Assembly: GCA_019914945.1 (NCBI GenBank)
Contig: CM034104.1
Coordinates: 5,644,501 to 5,708,500, forward strand
Source of the DNA: Typha latifolia
Lineage: Eukaryota > Streptophyta > Magnoliopsida > Poales > Typhaceae
Reading direction: 5' to 3'
DNA: 64,000 nucleotides
The position numbers and the translations under genes were made by a program. The number at the start of each line of letters is the position of its first letter. The stretch's first letter is position 1. The notes below the pieces were generated by a model. It made no database searches and had not been told where the DNA came from. It was given only the letters and a program-made list of their open reading frames with translations. This document shows positions 26,101 to 39,387 of this stretch, in pieces.

Positions 26101-29100
26101 ACATTCTAACAGTAACCAATTTGGGAATTTACATGGGAGCTATCAGGTACCAATTGAAGTATTTTGAAGGAATTGTGGAATAAATTTTTCTCATAAACCT
26201 ACAAATATAGCTAAGATATATTTTTTGTTCAGAAGCTCATCAACATATAACCACTGTCCAAACACCAACAAGGATAGCTAGCAATAATGAAGAAAGATAA
26301 CCTTCAAGCCAATACAGAATGTATGCAACTGAGATCCCCATTGTCTGGAAACTTTAGCTTCTGCCAAGTGTCTTGAAGCAACAGCAGCAACAAGCGACGA
26401 GTCAAGTCCACCGGACAAGAGCACACCAAATGGCACATCCGTCATTAACCTCTTGGTAACAGCCTGTGTGAATGACAACAAGGACAAGAGATGAAGTAAC
26501 ACGAGTAGGCAAAAGTGCTAAAATGACTTCTATAGCTGTATCATTAGTTGACTGCCACTAGTCGACAAGTCATGCTTCAACCACAACAAACAAATCCACA
26601 AAGCAAATTTACGCAAAGTTTATCAATTGTATGCTACAAATCCAGGCAAACTAAAGCTGATCCTTTATAAGCAACAGAGCACTATGGCATTTGAAAGGCA
26701 ATTTAACAAATTTAAAAGTCTTAAGTGCCGCAAACCTCTTCCTATTGCTATTAGCCTATCACTGGCCAGTAACTTCAGCAAATAGACACTCACATGGTAA
26801 GATTGATGGATTTAAATAAGAGAACATAAAAAGATAATATCTGAAACATACCTTTTCAAAAGCCTCACGCAAAGCTAGAGAATCATAAGGAGTTGATGGT
26901 ATGCCTTCCGAATACCATTGCGGGTTGTACCACCTTTGCAGTCCACCTGGGAAAATTTTATATTAGCACATATCCTATGGAGGAGATCACATAAAGCAAA
27001 TGCATAAACAAGCATGAATTACTACTGAAGCTAAAACTAGTACACAAATTTTTACATTCCTAGGATGCTATAGAACTGCATAATGCAAATTAGTTTACTG
27101 AAAGCACTTTTTGTGTATAGTCTGTACAATCCGAAATCAGACCTCTTTTGCTAGAATATAAATGCCCAGGAAGAAAGGACACAAATCTTTCACAATCATC
27201 ACTCAATGCTTTCATTTCTGAAGCAAACCAAATTGATCCTGGCAAAATAAATTACAAACCAATTAGAAGTATATTAAAGGAACATATTGGCATCTAAAAT
27301 AGAAAATCTACAAACATGAATAACAACTGGGAAAGTTCCCAACAGTATCACACATATATTAGATCAGGCAATTGATTATGACATACCATCGAGGCCCCAG
27401 CCCATGTACAGAGGAGTAATGCCAATTGCATCACGAGCAGCAATAAAGCTTTTGTCACGGGTGTCAAGAAGAACAAATGAGAACATGCCATCTAACATAT
27501 TGACAAAATCTTCTCCATACTCTTCATACTGTGAAAGAGGACAAGGTAAAGATAAAAGTGATATGTCAGCAAACTGTAAGTCTGCTGAAAAAAAAGGTCC
27601 TTCCTGCTAATTAGATCACTGACAGTGTTGGAGCACTGAGTGTACTGTGGCATCAAACTGCAGCATATAAGAACTATTAGTAAGGTTTTCAATTACTCAC
27701 AAGATGTGCAATCACTTCACAATCACTGCCAGTCCGGAAGTTATGAGACTTGAGTTTTGCCCTCAGCTCCTCATGATTATAGATCTCCCCATTAACCTGA
27801 AAATGGTAACCAGAATAAATTTACAGTATACTACAGCCGTACAAGGTCTACTATAGATAACACTGATAATGTGTCTCATATATGTAGAATTGCAAGAGAT
27901 AAACATCAAAAGGGACCATTACATGAAATACAACAGTACAATTTACAAGATCAAACCTTTTACAAACAGTGGACTGTATGATCTTTCCTACATGCACAAA
28001 AGATCATAGGATACTATATTATCCTTTCAGTTTCACCAGTTATTATTTCTCAATTATAAATGTATATCAAAGGACTAATTCATTCTAGGTCTGCAAGAAG
28101 CAAAAAATAGATCTGGACATGCATCGACAATATATAAGGAAAAAAAATACTGATACAGAAGACTCCAATAGCAAGTCTACTACATTGGCTGGTACAAAAA
28201 TCAAAGCAGATAAAAGTTAGGTTTTGACTTCATGATATAGACGCCACTAAGACATCATGCAGGTCTTCGGTGAACTAAAAAAATGTAAAAAAAGGATACT
28301 GGAACAACCAATGAGTTTACTACTAACTGAATTCTGAAACCACTCTAGGAAATGTAGGATATAATACATGTAGGCTAAAATAAAGTACAAAGAAGAGAGG
28401 CCACATGAGATTCTACAAACATCTAATGATAGATAATTAGGTGATTAGAATGAAAATTCTAGTATTCTTGACCAAAATAAGATTTACCGTCACAATAATT
28501 GATTTGTCTTCATTATAAAGTGGTTGGTCTCCAGAGGTGGGATCTATGATAGCCAATCGTTGATGAGCAAGATAACAATCCTGGTAAGTATGTATCCCAC
28601 TCCAATCGGGGCCTCTGTGCCGCAATCTGTACCCACATGAAGGACAAAAGATAAGAAACTAGACAAAAATGGTGCTACAGACTTTTTTGCCTCTATGCAG
28701 AAGCAATGCTAGGTATCTAACACTTGGAGACACCATGGCCAAACATACTGCCTTCATGGGCATACATAAGACAGAGATTGGGAAAAGAAAGCTAATGGTT
28801 TCATTTACTATATTTTATGAAACAATGGCTTAGGTATCAGCACACATTGTATGCAATGTGTTATACGGCGAAAACTTTGCCAACAAAAGGATGATCAAGG
28901 GTGGAAAACATGTCTGTCCAGTCCGTGAGAATACTAGGACTACAGTGCAAAATATCAAGTTTATGCCCAACAATGTACTTGATGACTGATTTCATATAGC
29001 TAATATAATTCTTGCTCAAAATAGACTTCTTCTGCAATTGCAATACTCTATGGCTGAATGTAGATATAAGGGTAATAATGAGGATATGTAATTCCAGACA

Positions 29101-29907
29101 CCCCAATGAAGATTGAAACTTGGGAATTTTAGGAACCTTATCCCCAACATTTCAGAAATTTCCAGATGTGTCCTTCTGATCATAGCTGAATTTTAGAGAA
29201 TGAAAAGGAAAGGACCCAAGAATAAGCACATATACTCCAACATTATCTCAATACCAAATTGGCTAAGTTCACAGGTTTTAATTCCTTCAAGTTCATTCGA
29301 GTCTGCAATGCTTTTAGCTCAACTATAAGATGCATTATATTTTAGCTTTGCATTTTAATCTTGAGATATGAACCAAGGATACTCGTATCACATAAACAAA
29401 CTATAGAGGATTGATCACTTTCCTGTCATGTCATAATATGAGCACATATCATACATACCAAACTCGCTACAAGTTCAGGTGTGCTCTGAACTATATCTGT
29501 GTCAATCAAAGACGGCAAAACAGGTTAAAATAACAGCATTCTCGTATACATCACGGTCACCTCAGATATACCACAAAAAAAAGGGCCTATCCATTAAAAA
29601 ATTTAATAAATCTCACACCGTGAGCACGACACATCCAATTTAAATCCCAGTGACAGACTTCTTTAAGCCCACTTCATAAACAGAAAAAGCTTTCCCCATC
29701 GATTTCCTGTAATCAACCTTCGAAGAACAAAAAGGTGTGAAATTTATCCTACCAATCCGATCAACCCACTAATTAAGCATCATTAAAGCGGCTCTAATCT
29801 ATCGATCCAGAAAGGGAGAAAAGATACCTTCGGGAGAGTTCGATGATTCTGGAACGCCTAGCGAGGGAGGGGTCGGAGCACCCGAGCACCGCGAGGATTC
29901 CACACAT
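23136..29907 (-). CDS. ASN: Asparagine synthetase (glutamine-hydrolysing), complete, 14 exons
   Basis: Makes asparagine from aspartate with glutamine and ATP (cytosolic, class II glutamine amidotransferase). Minus-strand exons: 29907-29828, 28626-28488, 27796-27701, 27528-27387, 27238-27143, 26946-26852, 26463-26302, 25974-25894, 25807-25586, 24895-24761, 24262-24182, 24097-24011, 23812-23705, 23381-23136 (TGA). All introns are GT-AG and phases agree; they total 1770 nt = 589 aa, normal for plant AS. The start gives [12 protein letters not shown], so Cys2 becomes the N-terminal glutaminase nucleophile. Glutaminase motifs: [34 protein letters not shown]. Synthetase PP-loop SGGLDSS is at res. 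233-239; [14 protein letters not shown] and EARVPFLDK follow. The C-terminal tail ([16 protein letters not shown]) is the conserved plant extension and looks monocot-like. No stop, frameshift or missing catalytic residue was seen. Which paralogue (ASN1/2/3) it is cannot be told from this window. Confidence 0.97.
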
Positions 29908-30110
29908 GGCGGCGCCGACTTTCGTACTCGCACCCGCGTGTCGCTGTGTGGCACGTGTGTCGCGAAAGGAAGAAGGTTGCCTTTGCGCTGCCTCCTCCGG
30001 GGGAAAGTGAGAAGCGAAGCCCGCAAACGAAACAATATAAGATGACGAAGTGGGAGCGAGAGGAAGAGAGGAAGGAGGATGGGCTATACACAAGATGTAA
30101 TCTGGGCCGT
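29908..30110 (-). promoter_or_regulatory. Asparagine synthetase leader/core promoter
   Basis: A short GC-richer region upstream of the ATG. On the minus strand a TTATATTG TATA-like word lies at 30033-30040, about 125 bp before the start codon, which would put transcription start near 30005. A G-box core CACGTG is at 29952-29957. G-box and bZIP regulation of AS genes by sugar and dark is known for the family; its use here is inference. Confidence 0.4.
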
Positions 30111-30455
30111 CAGATCTTAAGAATAAACTTGGTTAGAATATTTAATGCCCGTTTAGGGCTTCGCCCAGCCATCACGAGCGGATTGGACGAGGGTTCAGAG
30201 AATCCCGTGATTTCGTACAGCTGGCAGAATCAATCGGATTCCGAACGCGTGGAGAATCTTTGCTGTTTTGAATCTCGTGCTCCTACTTTGACGAGAAATA
30301 ATCAACGAATATATTTTCAATTTTTTTCGTTTTACTAAAATGGTGGGGGCATTTGCAATTTAATTATATTTAATTTTTTAATTTATAATAATAGACTCTA
30401 ATACCGATTACAAATATAAATTGTGTGTATTCTAATATAATAAAATATGTATCGG

Positions 30456-30499
<44 letters not shown>

Positions 30500-31480
30500 A
30501 TTAAATTAAATTATAAAAGCCTCCTAAAATAGTATCCGTAAAAAATAATTCACTAAAAAAATTTATTACTAAAGAGAGTCCAACTCAACTGTCATATCAT
30601 AAATCAACTATTGTATTATTTATAAATGTTGTTTAAGCACTATGTTCAGTATTTTATATTAGAGTAAGATTCTTGTCTATATATATCTATATATAATATT
30701 TGACAAGAATCTTCAGTCATAATATTGGTATATATTTAAACATGTATATAAAAGAAACAGCACTAGTGGGGGATCCATGAGTAGAAAATAGCTGACATGT
30801 GGAGCAACGCATCCACATCGAATTATTTGAAAAAAAAAAAAAAAAACTATTCACCAGATAGTTGGATGTATATTCTGGAGAGAAATTAAGATTCAATTGG
30901 GATTGTAAAGAATTGATCTCAAGGTAAAAGAACGGATTTCTTCTTCTTTTTTCTCAAAACTCGAGATGTATTTAATGGCAATAGAATTTTTTTTTTTGTT
31001 TTTGGTCAAAATCTTTGATGAAAGAGTTGGTACCTATTCTAACCATAGGAATCAGAATCAGCCCATCTGCAAAGTAGCAAAGTCCCCATCCCTAATTGCG
31101 TCTTGCACTTGTATTCATTACTTAAGACGATGAGATAAGTAAGTCAAATGAAGGCATTAGGAAAGGTCGTTTTTCTTGTCGAGAAGATTCAAACTATCTT
31201 TCCTGTAAAGAAGATTCAAATGATTCCTTTCTTTTTCCCTGTGTTTGGAGGGAGAAGTCAGAAGAGAATATAATTCTCTGAGTATTAGAAGAGAAAGAAA
31301 GAAAAAGTGAGAGATAAAATAGTCTCTAACATTTCATTTGGATGGAGAGAATAGGAAAGAAGAGAAAGTTTGGAGAGAAAATAATAAGTTGGATTGAAAT
31401 TTTAGGTGAGAAAAATGTGTCTCTAATCAAAACATTGATTATTTTTATATTTTAATATTTCAAATATACTCATATTCTAT
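30111..31480. other. Spacer upstream of asparagine synthetase
   Basis: No gene recognised. It holds an (AT)n tract at about 30462-30494, a poly(A) run near 30830, and AG-rich text at 31220-31380 with no coding signal. Confidence 0.55.
30462..30494. repeat. (AT)n microsatellite
   Basis: About 16 AT units in the spacer upstream of asparagine synthetase. Confidence 0.9.
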
Positions 31481-31632
31481 TTACTTAAGGCTTTGTTTAC
31501 TTTAAGAATAAGGTATTCCTTTTGTTATTCTTAGAATTAATTATTCTTATATTCAATTACTTAAGGCTTTGTTTACTTTAAGATTAAGGTATTCCTTTTG
31601 TTATTCTTAGAATTAATTATTCTTATATTCAT
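31481..31632. repeat. 76-bp direct tandem duplication
   Basis: TTACTTAAGGCTTTGTTTAC begins at 31481 and again at 31557. The two 76-bp copies are almost identical. They are the left end of the MITE-like element that follows. Confidence 0.88.
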
Positions 31633-31935
31633 TTCTTTTTTGAAATAAATGAGTAACAATTATTTTGATGTGATATAAACTGAAAAAAAGATAGAATTTT
31701 TTTTATGAAATTACCATGAATACCCTTTGATTGATATAAAATAGGTTGATGAGATAGATATCAAGAGTAAATTAATTATCTAGTTAGTGTGACGTATAGA
31801 ATGGAATTTTAATGAATAATATTTATATTCTGAAATAGAGTTATTATGATATTTAGCTGTTATTTTAGAATAAGAAGTTGTATTTCAAATTTTTTTTTTA
31901 AAAAGTTATTCCTAAAGTGAATAAGGACTTAGGTG
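31561..31935. mobile_element. MITE-like element, copy 1
   Basis: The left end AAGGCTTTGTTTACTTTAAG and the right end (reverse-complemented TAAGTCCTTATTCACTTTAG) are imperfect inverted repeats; the interior is AT-rich and non-coding. A second copy with the same order of internal landmarks (GATGTGATATAAA, GAAATTACCATGAATA, TTGATTGATATAAAATAG) lies at 32945-33345. Boundaries are approximate and no clear target duplication was found. Confidence 0.6.
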
Positions 31936-32700
31936 GGGTGTGGATGGATATTTATTTGACTCTCTTAAATACATTCTGCAACTAAACACTCACTTATGTA
32001 TATTTTGGTTAAATTTTATATAAGGTAAGCCACATAGCAAATAATACGAAAAAACTTATAACATGTAAAATGTGTGATAAAGTTATACACGTTTTTTAAA
32101 CAAAATTTTTAGTATAATTAAATCTTATTCATATTTTATAAACTGGATAAGTTGTATTTCAAATTTTTTTAAAAAAAGTTATTCCTAAATTGAACAAGGA
32201 CTTAGGTGGCGTGTGGTTCGTGCATAATAGATACTTATTGGACTTTTAAATACATTCTGCAACTAATACTCACTTATGTATATTTTGGTTAAACTTTATA
32301 TAAGGTAAGCCACGAAGCAAGTAATACGAAAAAACTTATAACATGTAAAATGTGTGATAAAGTTATACACGTTTTTTAAACAAATTTTTTAGTATAATTA
32401 AATCTTATTCATATTTTATAACCTGAATAAGTTGTATTTCAATATTTTTTTTTAAAATTATTCCTAAAGTGAACAAGGATTTAAATGGCGTGTGGTTCGT
32501 GCATAATAGATACTTATTTGACTCTTAAATACATTCTGCAACTAAACACTCACTTATGTATATTTTAGTTAAACTTTATATAAGGTAAGCCACAAAGCAA
32601 GTAATACGAAAAAACTTATAACATGTAAAATGTGTGATAAAGTTATACACGTTTTTTAAACAAAATTTTTAGTATAATTAAATCTTATTCATATTTTATA
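31923..32700. repeat. Three tandem ~280-bp units
   Basis: Units start at about 31923, 32196 and 32476. The marker AAAAAACTTATAACATG occurs in each with offsets of 280 bases. Each unit carries GTGTGG(TTCGTGCATAATAG), CTCACTTATGTATATTTT and GTTATACACGTTTTTTAAAC. A fourth, more diverged single copy lies at about 33345-33560. The unit looks like the left part of a second MITE whose other end (TTTATGCACGAATGAAATG) is near 32835. Confidence 0.85.
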
Positions 32701-32939
32701 ACCAAACATAAATTATTGCATAAATTTGTTCAATGTAATCATGATGTTTTACAACCAAATAATAAAATATGAGTAAATTTATAAATGTACATAATTTACA
32801 TTTAAGAGTGTGCATAAAGTTATCCTTAAAATATTTTATGCACGAATGAAATGAGGCCTCAATATGTTGGAATTCTATGAACACATTTAAAAGAGAATGA
32901 TTAAATATTAGATATAATTTTTGTTGGATATTATAACCT

Positions 32940-33715
32940 TATGAGACTATTTTAAAGCTTTGTTAACTTCAGGAATAAGGTCAATTCTAGAATAGATATC
33001 CTTTCTGTGTTACCAGAATTAACTATTTTTATGTTCATTTATATTCTGAAATAAAGGTGTAATAATTATTTTTGATGTGATATAAAGTTGAAAAGAAAGA
33101 TAGAAAAAAATGTTTTTTTTATGAAATTACCATGAATAATCTTTGATTGATATAAAATAGATTGATGGGATAGATATTAAGGATAAATTAGTAATTTAGT
33201 TAGTATGTAGTACAAAATATAATTTTAATGAGTAATGTTTGTATTCTAGAATGAATTTATTATGATGGTTAACTGTTATTTTGGAACAACGAGTTGTATT
33301 TCAAAAAATTTTAAAATAAGAAGTTATTCCTAAAGTGAACGGTGCTTTGTTTGTAAAATGTGATACTTATTTATGAATTATGACTCTCTTAAGTACATTT
33401 TGTTACCAAACACTCACTTATGTATATTTTAATCAAATATTATATAAGATAAGTCACATAACAAGTTATACATAAAAACTTATAACAAATAGAATGTATA
33501 ATAAAGTTATGCACGTTTTCTAAGCAAATTTTTGGTACAATTAAATTTTATTTTAGTAACCAAACACTTGTTGAATAAATTATTCAATGTAATTATAATG
33601 TTTTACAATCAAATAACAAAATGTGAGTAAAGTTATAAATTTAAATAATTTATATTTAAGAGTGCATAAAGTTATCCTTAAATTATTTTATGCACAAATC
33701 AAACGAGGCATCAGT
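32940..33715. mobile_element. Second, diverged copy of the composite MITE
   Basis: 32945-33345 repeats the MITE-like element at 31561-31935. 33345-33715 repeats one 280-bp unit plus the closing part ending in ATTTTATGCACAAATCAAACGAGGC. The whole composite is therefore duplicated, but the triplication exists only in the first copy. Confidence 0.65.
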
Positions 33716-36074
33716 TGGAATTCTACGAAGAAATTTAAAAGATAATGATTAAATATTAGATATAATTTTTGTTGGATATTATAATTTGTTTATATTAATT
33801 TTATTTATTATAAATAATAAATTTATGGATATTATAGTTTGTGATAGTTTATTTTAAAGAGTAAACTTATGAATACTATAGCTTGTCATAGTTTACTTTA
33901 AAGAGTAAATTTATGAATAATATAGTTTGTGGTGATTTATTTCTAAATCTTACACTAAATTCATGTCCATCTAGTAAGAAAAAAAATTTAACTCATAACA
34001 ACAATAAGATTATCTTCCAAGATGTAAATACGGTGCACTAATGTTTTGTACATTGACATAATGCAATGATTTCATGTGACGCCGTCTTTTTGCACCTAAA
34101 CCTGCGTGTGGTTTATCTCACATATGTGAACCCATAAAAACGAAAAAATTTCTTAGCTCTACATTCACCGGTAGTGGTGGAGCAAGGAGTTTTTTTTTTT
34201 CATAAAAGGATAAAATTATCAAGTTACTTATATTATGTTGACGAGTTATGCTAACAAATTATAAACTAGAAACATATACTTTGATTCATCTTCTATATTC
34301 CACCATAGTGGCATAGTGCAGTTGTATTGTTGCCATTTCATTTGCCACCTCAAATGAAATTCATGTATAAAAATATTAATTTTGAAAATTATGTAGGACC
34401 CATATCTTGAGCAATAATCAAAAATACATAATAGACAAAATACATTAGTATGCAGGGGTTATATATGAAAAGAGTACATATGCTTGTTATATTAATGGTT
34501 TAGTCGTTCCAAATCATATAAGGGCAATTTTGTGCAGGGTTCATGTAGAAAAAGTCATTCCATTATGTATAGGAAATACAATTAAGAAAAAAAAGGGAAC
34601 AAAATAAGAAACACAATTAACATAAAAAGATATATTTGCCCTTAAAATTTGCTTCACGGTATACAATGATAGAAAAAGCTCCAAGTTTTTTCTTTCTTTT
34701 GAACTGAATCATTCTTTTTTGTGTGAACAAGACAATAAGATCGAGCAACATAAGGCTCATCAAATTGACCTCATAAAATTATATTTTTCTAAATGAGATA
34801 TCTCTCATTTACGCTATCTCATTACAAAAGAAAGAAAAGGGAAGACAATAAACTCACTCATTCATAAAAACCCCTAAAACTTTAAGAATCAACATGTCGA
34901 AGCTTCTAATAGAGATAGATGAATCAATCATTAATATTTACCTCTTTATAAGTTTTTAGACACTCAGATGATAAGCCAAAGGCAAGAAAAGAGTGCAGTC
35001 ATTGGAAGATCCAATGAGGATAGAGTGTGAATAATTTTGATGGAAAAGACGTCGGTGGTGAAGAGAGAGTGCGAGTAACTCTAGAGGATTAACATCTGAT
35101 CTCCTACTCCAGACATCCGGGCTTGCCTGCTCCAGTTCATGAAAGATGGATGAAGGTGAGTTTGGCTACGAATTGGAGGAGGTTGTCAACGAGTTGTCAA
35201 GGGCAATAGATTTGTTCGCTTTCATATTTGTTTGCCGTTTTTTTTCTTTTTCCTTTTTTAATTAGTTGTGAGAGGTTTGAATCTATAACTAGGGAAGAGT
35301 CATTAGATGACAATTAAAGTAGAGGTCTACCTCTTTCGAAGATTAGTCATAGCCTCGTAGGGAAGAAGATTCTACACAAACCAATTCTAATCAAGAAAAG
35401 AGTCCTGTTGTCAATGAAAGCAATAAGATTATGTCATCTATATACCTATCTTGTCTTGTAAGCTATCAAATACCCATCGACTAGGGGATGGACTAAGAAA
35501 TAGGCAAACGATTGAGTCATTCCCATCCTTTGTGATCTCAGTCTCTTTCTCATTCTTTCACCCTTGCTTAGTAGCAAAGTGAGCATACTCACTCAAGGTC
35601 CAATTCATCAATCATGATCATTGGTACGAATATAGTCAGAGAGATGAAGTTTGATTCAGTCTTCATTGTCGACCTTCATTAGTAAGGAAAAAAAAGGACC
35701 CACTTCTTCCACAGAGAGATCAAACCAGACAACATAAAAGCTAAAGAAAGTTCTATTTCCACTCCAACTAAACTCATTGAATAAAGGGGAGAGCAAAATA
35801 GAGACACGAGAACGAAGAAATTATGTCAAAACCAACGAGTCCTTTGGTCACTCTAAAAAATGTATCGTGAGTTAGGGCTTAGCCCTCCCATGAGAGTGAT
35901 AGTTGGACTTTTTATGGAGTTTCTTTGTATAATTGAAAAGAGAGTGTTGACAGTCAGAGAAAGCAAAAGAAGATTGTTCACCAATTTGTCTCCCAACCTC
36001 TTTAAAGTAGCTACCTATCGTGATTCGACCTTGGACCAGCACTGGCACCTCCGTTTGCTAGATCAAATAAGAAC
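33716..36074. other. Spacer with no recognised gene
   Basis: AT-rich to 35000, then a less AT-rich kilobase. Short repeats of AGTTTRTRRTAGTTTA and AGAGTAAA(C/T)TTATGAAT occur at 33770-33930. The one open frame of 120 codons at 35860-36222 runs into the repeat at 36075 and matches no family I know, so I do not call it a gene. Confidence 0.5.
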
Positions 36075-37510
36075 TATAATGTCCCCACCAGACACGGGCA
36101 CGTGCACGCCCATGCACCCACACAGCACGTGCTGCGTATGCGATAGGTCGGGTGGGGCTCATCACGCACAAATACACTCTTGTACTCGTATAATCATGAA
36201 ATCATTAAATAAAACTTGCTAGCATATTCATGCTCACATAATCCATCACCAAATAAATCATACTATTAACCAAATAAACCTGTTAACATATGAATATCTG
36301 AGTCCACAACAATCATACTAGACAATTACATAATCTGGCAAGGCCCACACAGGCCATGACAAACCATCAAGATACAACTAAAATTACTAATACATGAGTA
36401 CACTATAATCCAACCTGTATTATACAAATCATCGTCTAATACAATGGAGCACAAATATTAAATAATGGTACAACTCAATTTCTATATCAACTATCATCTA
36501 TGCCGTCTCGCATCTATAGCTTATCTCATCATCTCTCTAAATATCTTCTTAGAGTATCTCAAGTCGCTATCACATATTATATATCTAGGGAGTTAGATAA
36601 GAAATAAGAGTCATGACTAAAAGGCTTAGTAAAAAGACCTTATCTTGAATTAGTGCTGTCAAACAGAGAGTAAATCAAGTACTGGATAATATGAATCAAA
36701 AAGAGCACCATGTCATAAATAAGTATATGAATGTGTCCTCAATTTTATATAAATGAAAGATAGATATCATATCATAACAAATAAAATTATATAATTCTCA
36801 ATAATAAATAAACAAACCTCCATGTCATACCATCATCATAACTCTCTCAATATGACATAAATGATACATGTATACCATGCCATGCTATGATATCAAATAC
36901 AATCACATATAATGTATAATGATCACTCGATAATCAGATGTATTAGATGATAATGAAATCATATGCATTTCTCAATATCTCAGTCATCAATATTGACTAT
37001 GAATAACATAATTATACTATACCACTATGCATAGTCAACACCTGGTACCCCGTCTCATTAACATGCCCGAAGGCTCAGAGTATACCCTACTATCCGCAAA
37101 GGGTATCTCAATCATAATCATACCCTGCCATTCGCTAAGGATATCAACATCCATCTAGATCGGGCACCCTTCTAGTTGATAGAAATATGTGAGGATAACT
37201 CGCCACATATGCCCTAGTGAACGACATGTGTTCAATGTACTCATATCCCAGATCAACCTAACCAAATGCATGATAAAATATGCTCGACTAAAATTATCTC
37301 TAGATAAGATCATATAATCATGCTGAAGGCCAAAATATGCATATACATAAGTATATAATATATCCTAATTTGAGAAAAACATCTAAAGGATAAAACTAAT
37401 CATAGTCTGAATCGAAGACATGAACCATGTATCCCTTACATCCATCAACTAAAAGTCAACTCATCGCTAGCAAGGTTCACGGGGTCTCAAATAAGAGGTT
37501 CGGGATATGA
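36075..37510 (-). repeat. LTR-like repeat, copy A
   Basis: Starts TATAATGTCCCC and carries GGGCACGTGCACGCCC, AATCCATCACCAAATAAAT, CTCGCATCTATAG and CATCTAGATCGGGCACCCTTCTAG. The same series appears in copy B at 38356. Copy B begins TGTAATGCCC, i.e. GGGCATTACA on the minus strand, a common 3' end of plant gypsy LTRs. It is probably a solo LTR or LTR fragment read on the minus strand; the right border is not fixed and similarity to the inverted copy continues somewhat past 37510. Confidence 0.6.
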
Positions 37511-37794
37511 AAATATTTAGGTAACATGAAATTAGTCGTTTATCTAATTAAAATTTGTTCATGTAAAATATAATGATTTATTAGGTTTTCGAATTTATAC
37601 TTATCTCTATAACTAGTTAGATTTATAATTATAAATAAAAATAAAAATATAGATAAAAAACTAATTATAATTAAGTTGTGGTTCTCATTCTGTCTTTGAT
37701 TAATTAGGGACTAATGAATAAATAAATAAATAAGCTTAGTATTTTATTTATTACAAAATAATAATGATATATAAATTATTAGAATTACTTAAAA

Positions 37795-37925
37795 TTAGGC
37801 CTGTCAAAGATGCCCGTGGGCTCGTGAGGCTCGCGATCTCGGCTTCATAAGAGCCCGGCTCGAAAGAATAATCGAGCCGAGCTGAGCCAGCATTGGCTCG
37901 CTCAGGCTCGACTCAATTAGGCTCG

Positions 37926-37970
<45 letters not shown>
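37795..37970. repeat. hAT-like terminus plus (TA)n tract
   Basis: TAGGCCTGTCAAAGATGCCC followed by CTCG/GAGCC-rich text (GAGCCGAGCTGAGCC) resembles the ends of hAT MITEs starting TAGGGCTGTCAAA. It runs into about 21 TA units at 37928-37970. I could not find its partner end. Confidence 0.4.
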
Positions 37971-37973
<3 letters not shown>

Positions 37974-38355
37974 TTATAACAATTGGATCTTAGATCCAAC
38001 GGTTGATAGGATATGTATGAATAGGGAGAAAGCCCTAGCTTTCTCCCCAAATTTATGATTCTATTCCCAGATCGGCACGACCGCACCACCCAAACCCTCT
38101 TCTCCATCATCTTCTCCAGTCACCAAAGGCGACGATCGCCTTTTCACCATCGAGGCACCGACGACGATCATCACCGCGGAGGCATTGACGGCCAAACGAT
38201 AAGTATTCTCCATCGAACTACTAAAACTCATCTTCACCACTAAGGACACCGATAGCGAGTCAGCAACCATCTCCTTCTCACCATCGATGGGAGTCACTTT
38301 TTATCTTAATCGTCAGATGGATCTCATCCTCCATCTCTCAAGGAGTCAAGGTTAG

Positions 38356-39387
38356 TGTAATGCCCTCGCCCAGCACGGGCACGTGCACGCCCACGTGCCC
38401 ACACGACACGCGCGGCTCATGCGATAGGACGGGCGGGACCCATCACGCATAGATACACTCGTATGCACATATAATTATGACATCATCAAATAAAATATGT
38501 TAACATACCCATGCTCACATAATCTATCACCAAATAAATCCATACTCAATATAATCCATCTCAGAGGTCAATCATACTATCAACCAAATAAATATGTTAA
38601 TATATGAATACCTAAGTCTACAATAACCAAACTAGACAGTTACATAATCTAGCAAGACCCACATAGGCCACGACAAACCATCAAGATACAACTAAAATAA
38701 CTAATATAAGAGAACACTATGATTCAACTTGTATTATACAATCATTGTCTAATACAAAAGAGTACAAATATTAAATACTGGTACAACTCAATTTCTATAT
38801 AAATTATCATCTATACCGTCTCGCATCTATAGGTCACCTCGTCATCGCTCTAAAATATCTCATTAAGATATCTTAAGTCGCTATCACATACCACATATCT
38901 GAGGGGATTAGAAAAGAAATAAAGAGAGTCATGAGTAAAAGGCACAGTGAATGGACCTTACCCTGAATCAGTGATGCCAAATAGAGAGTAAATCATGTAC
39001 TAGATAATATAAATCAGAAATAGCATCATGTCATAAATGAGTATATGAATGTTTCCTCAATAATATATAAATTAAAAGTAGATAGCATATCATAACTGAT
39101 AAAAATATATAATTCTCGACAATGAATAAACCGATCACCATGTCATACTATCATCATAACTCTCTCTCAAATATAACACATGATGCATGCCGACCATGAC
39201 CATGCTATTGTACCAAAATGCAACCATATATAATATATATTGACCACTCGATAATTAGTTAATAAGATGATAATGAAATCATAAGCATTTCTGAACATCT
39301 CAGTCATCAATGTCAGCTCTATATGTCATCATCATACTAGACCACTATGCATAGTCAATACTCGGTACTTGGTCTCAACATCATGTC
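38356..39387 (-). repeat. LTR-like repeat, copy B, left part
   Basis: Parallel to copy A from TGTAATGCCC at 38356 to CTCAACATC at about 39383. It is then cut by the retroelement at 39388-42767 and resumes at 42768 with ATGCCCGAAAGCTC, which in copy A follows without a gap (near 37060). Confidence 0.8.

Noticed and set aside
29946..30338. Plus-strand 130-codon frame divergent from asparagine synthetase
   Set aside because: It overlaps the first exon's leader antisense, has no recognisable domain and no splice partners.
31481..32700. CRISPR-like or satellite array
   Set aside because: The ~280-bp units are directly adjacent with no spacers and resemble MITE ends, so they are a local tandem duplication.
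35860..36222. 120-codon frame as a possible gene
   Set aside because: No homology or splice context, and its second half is repeat copy A.
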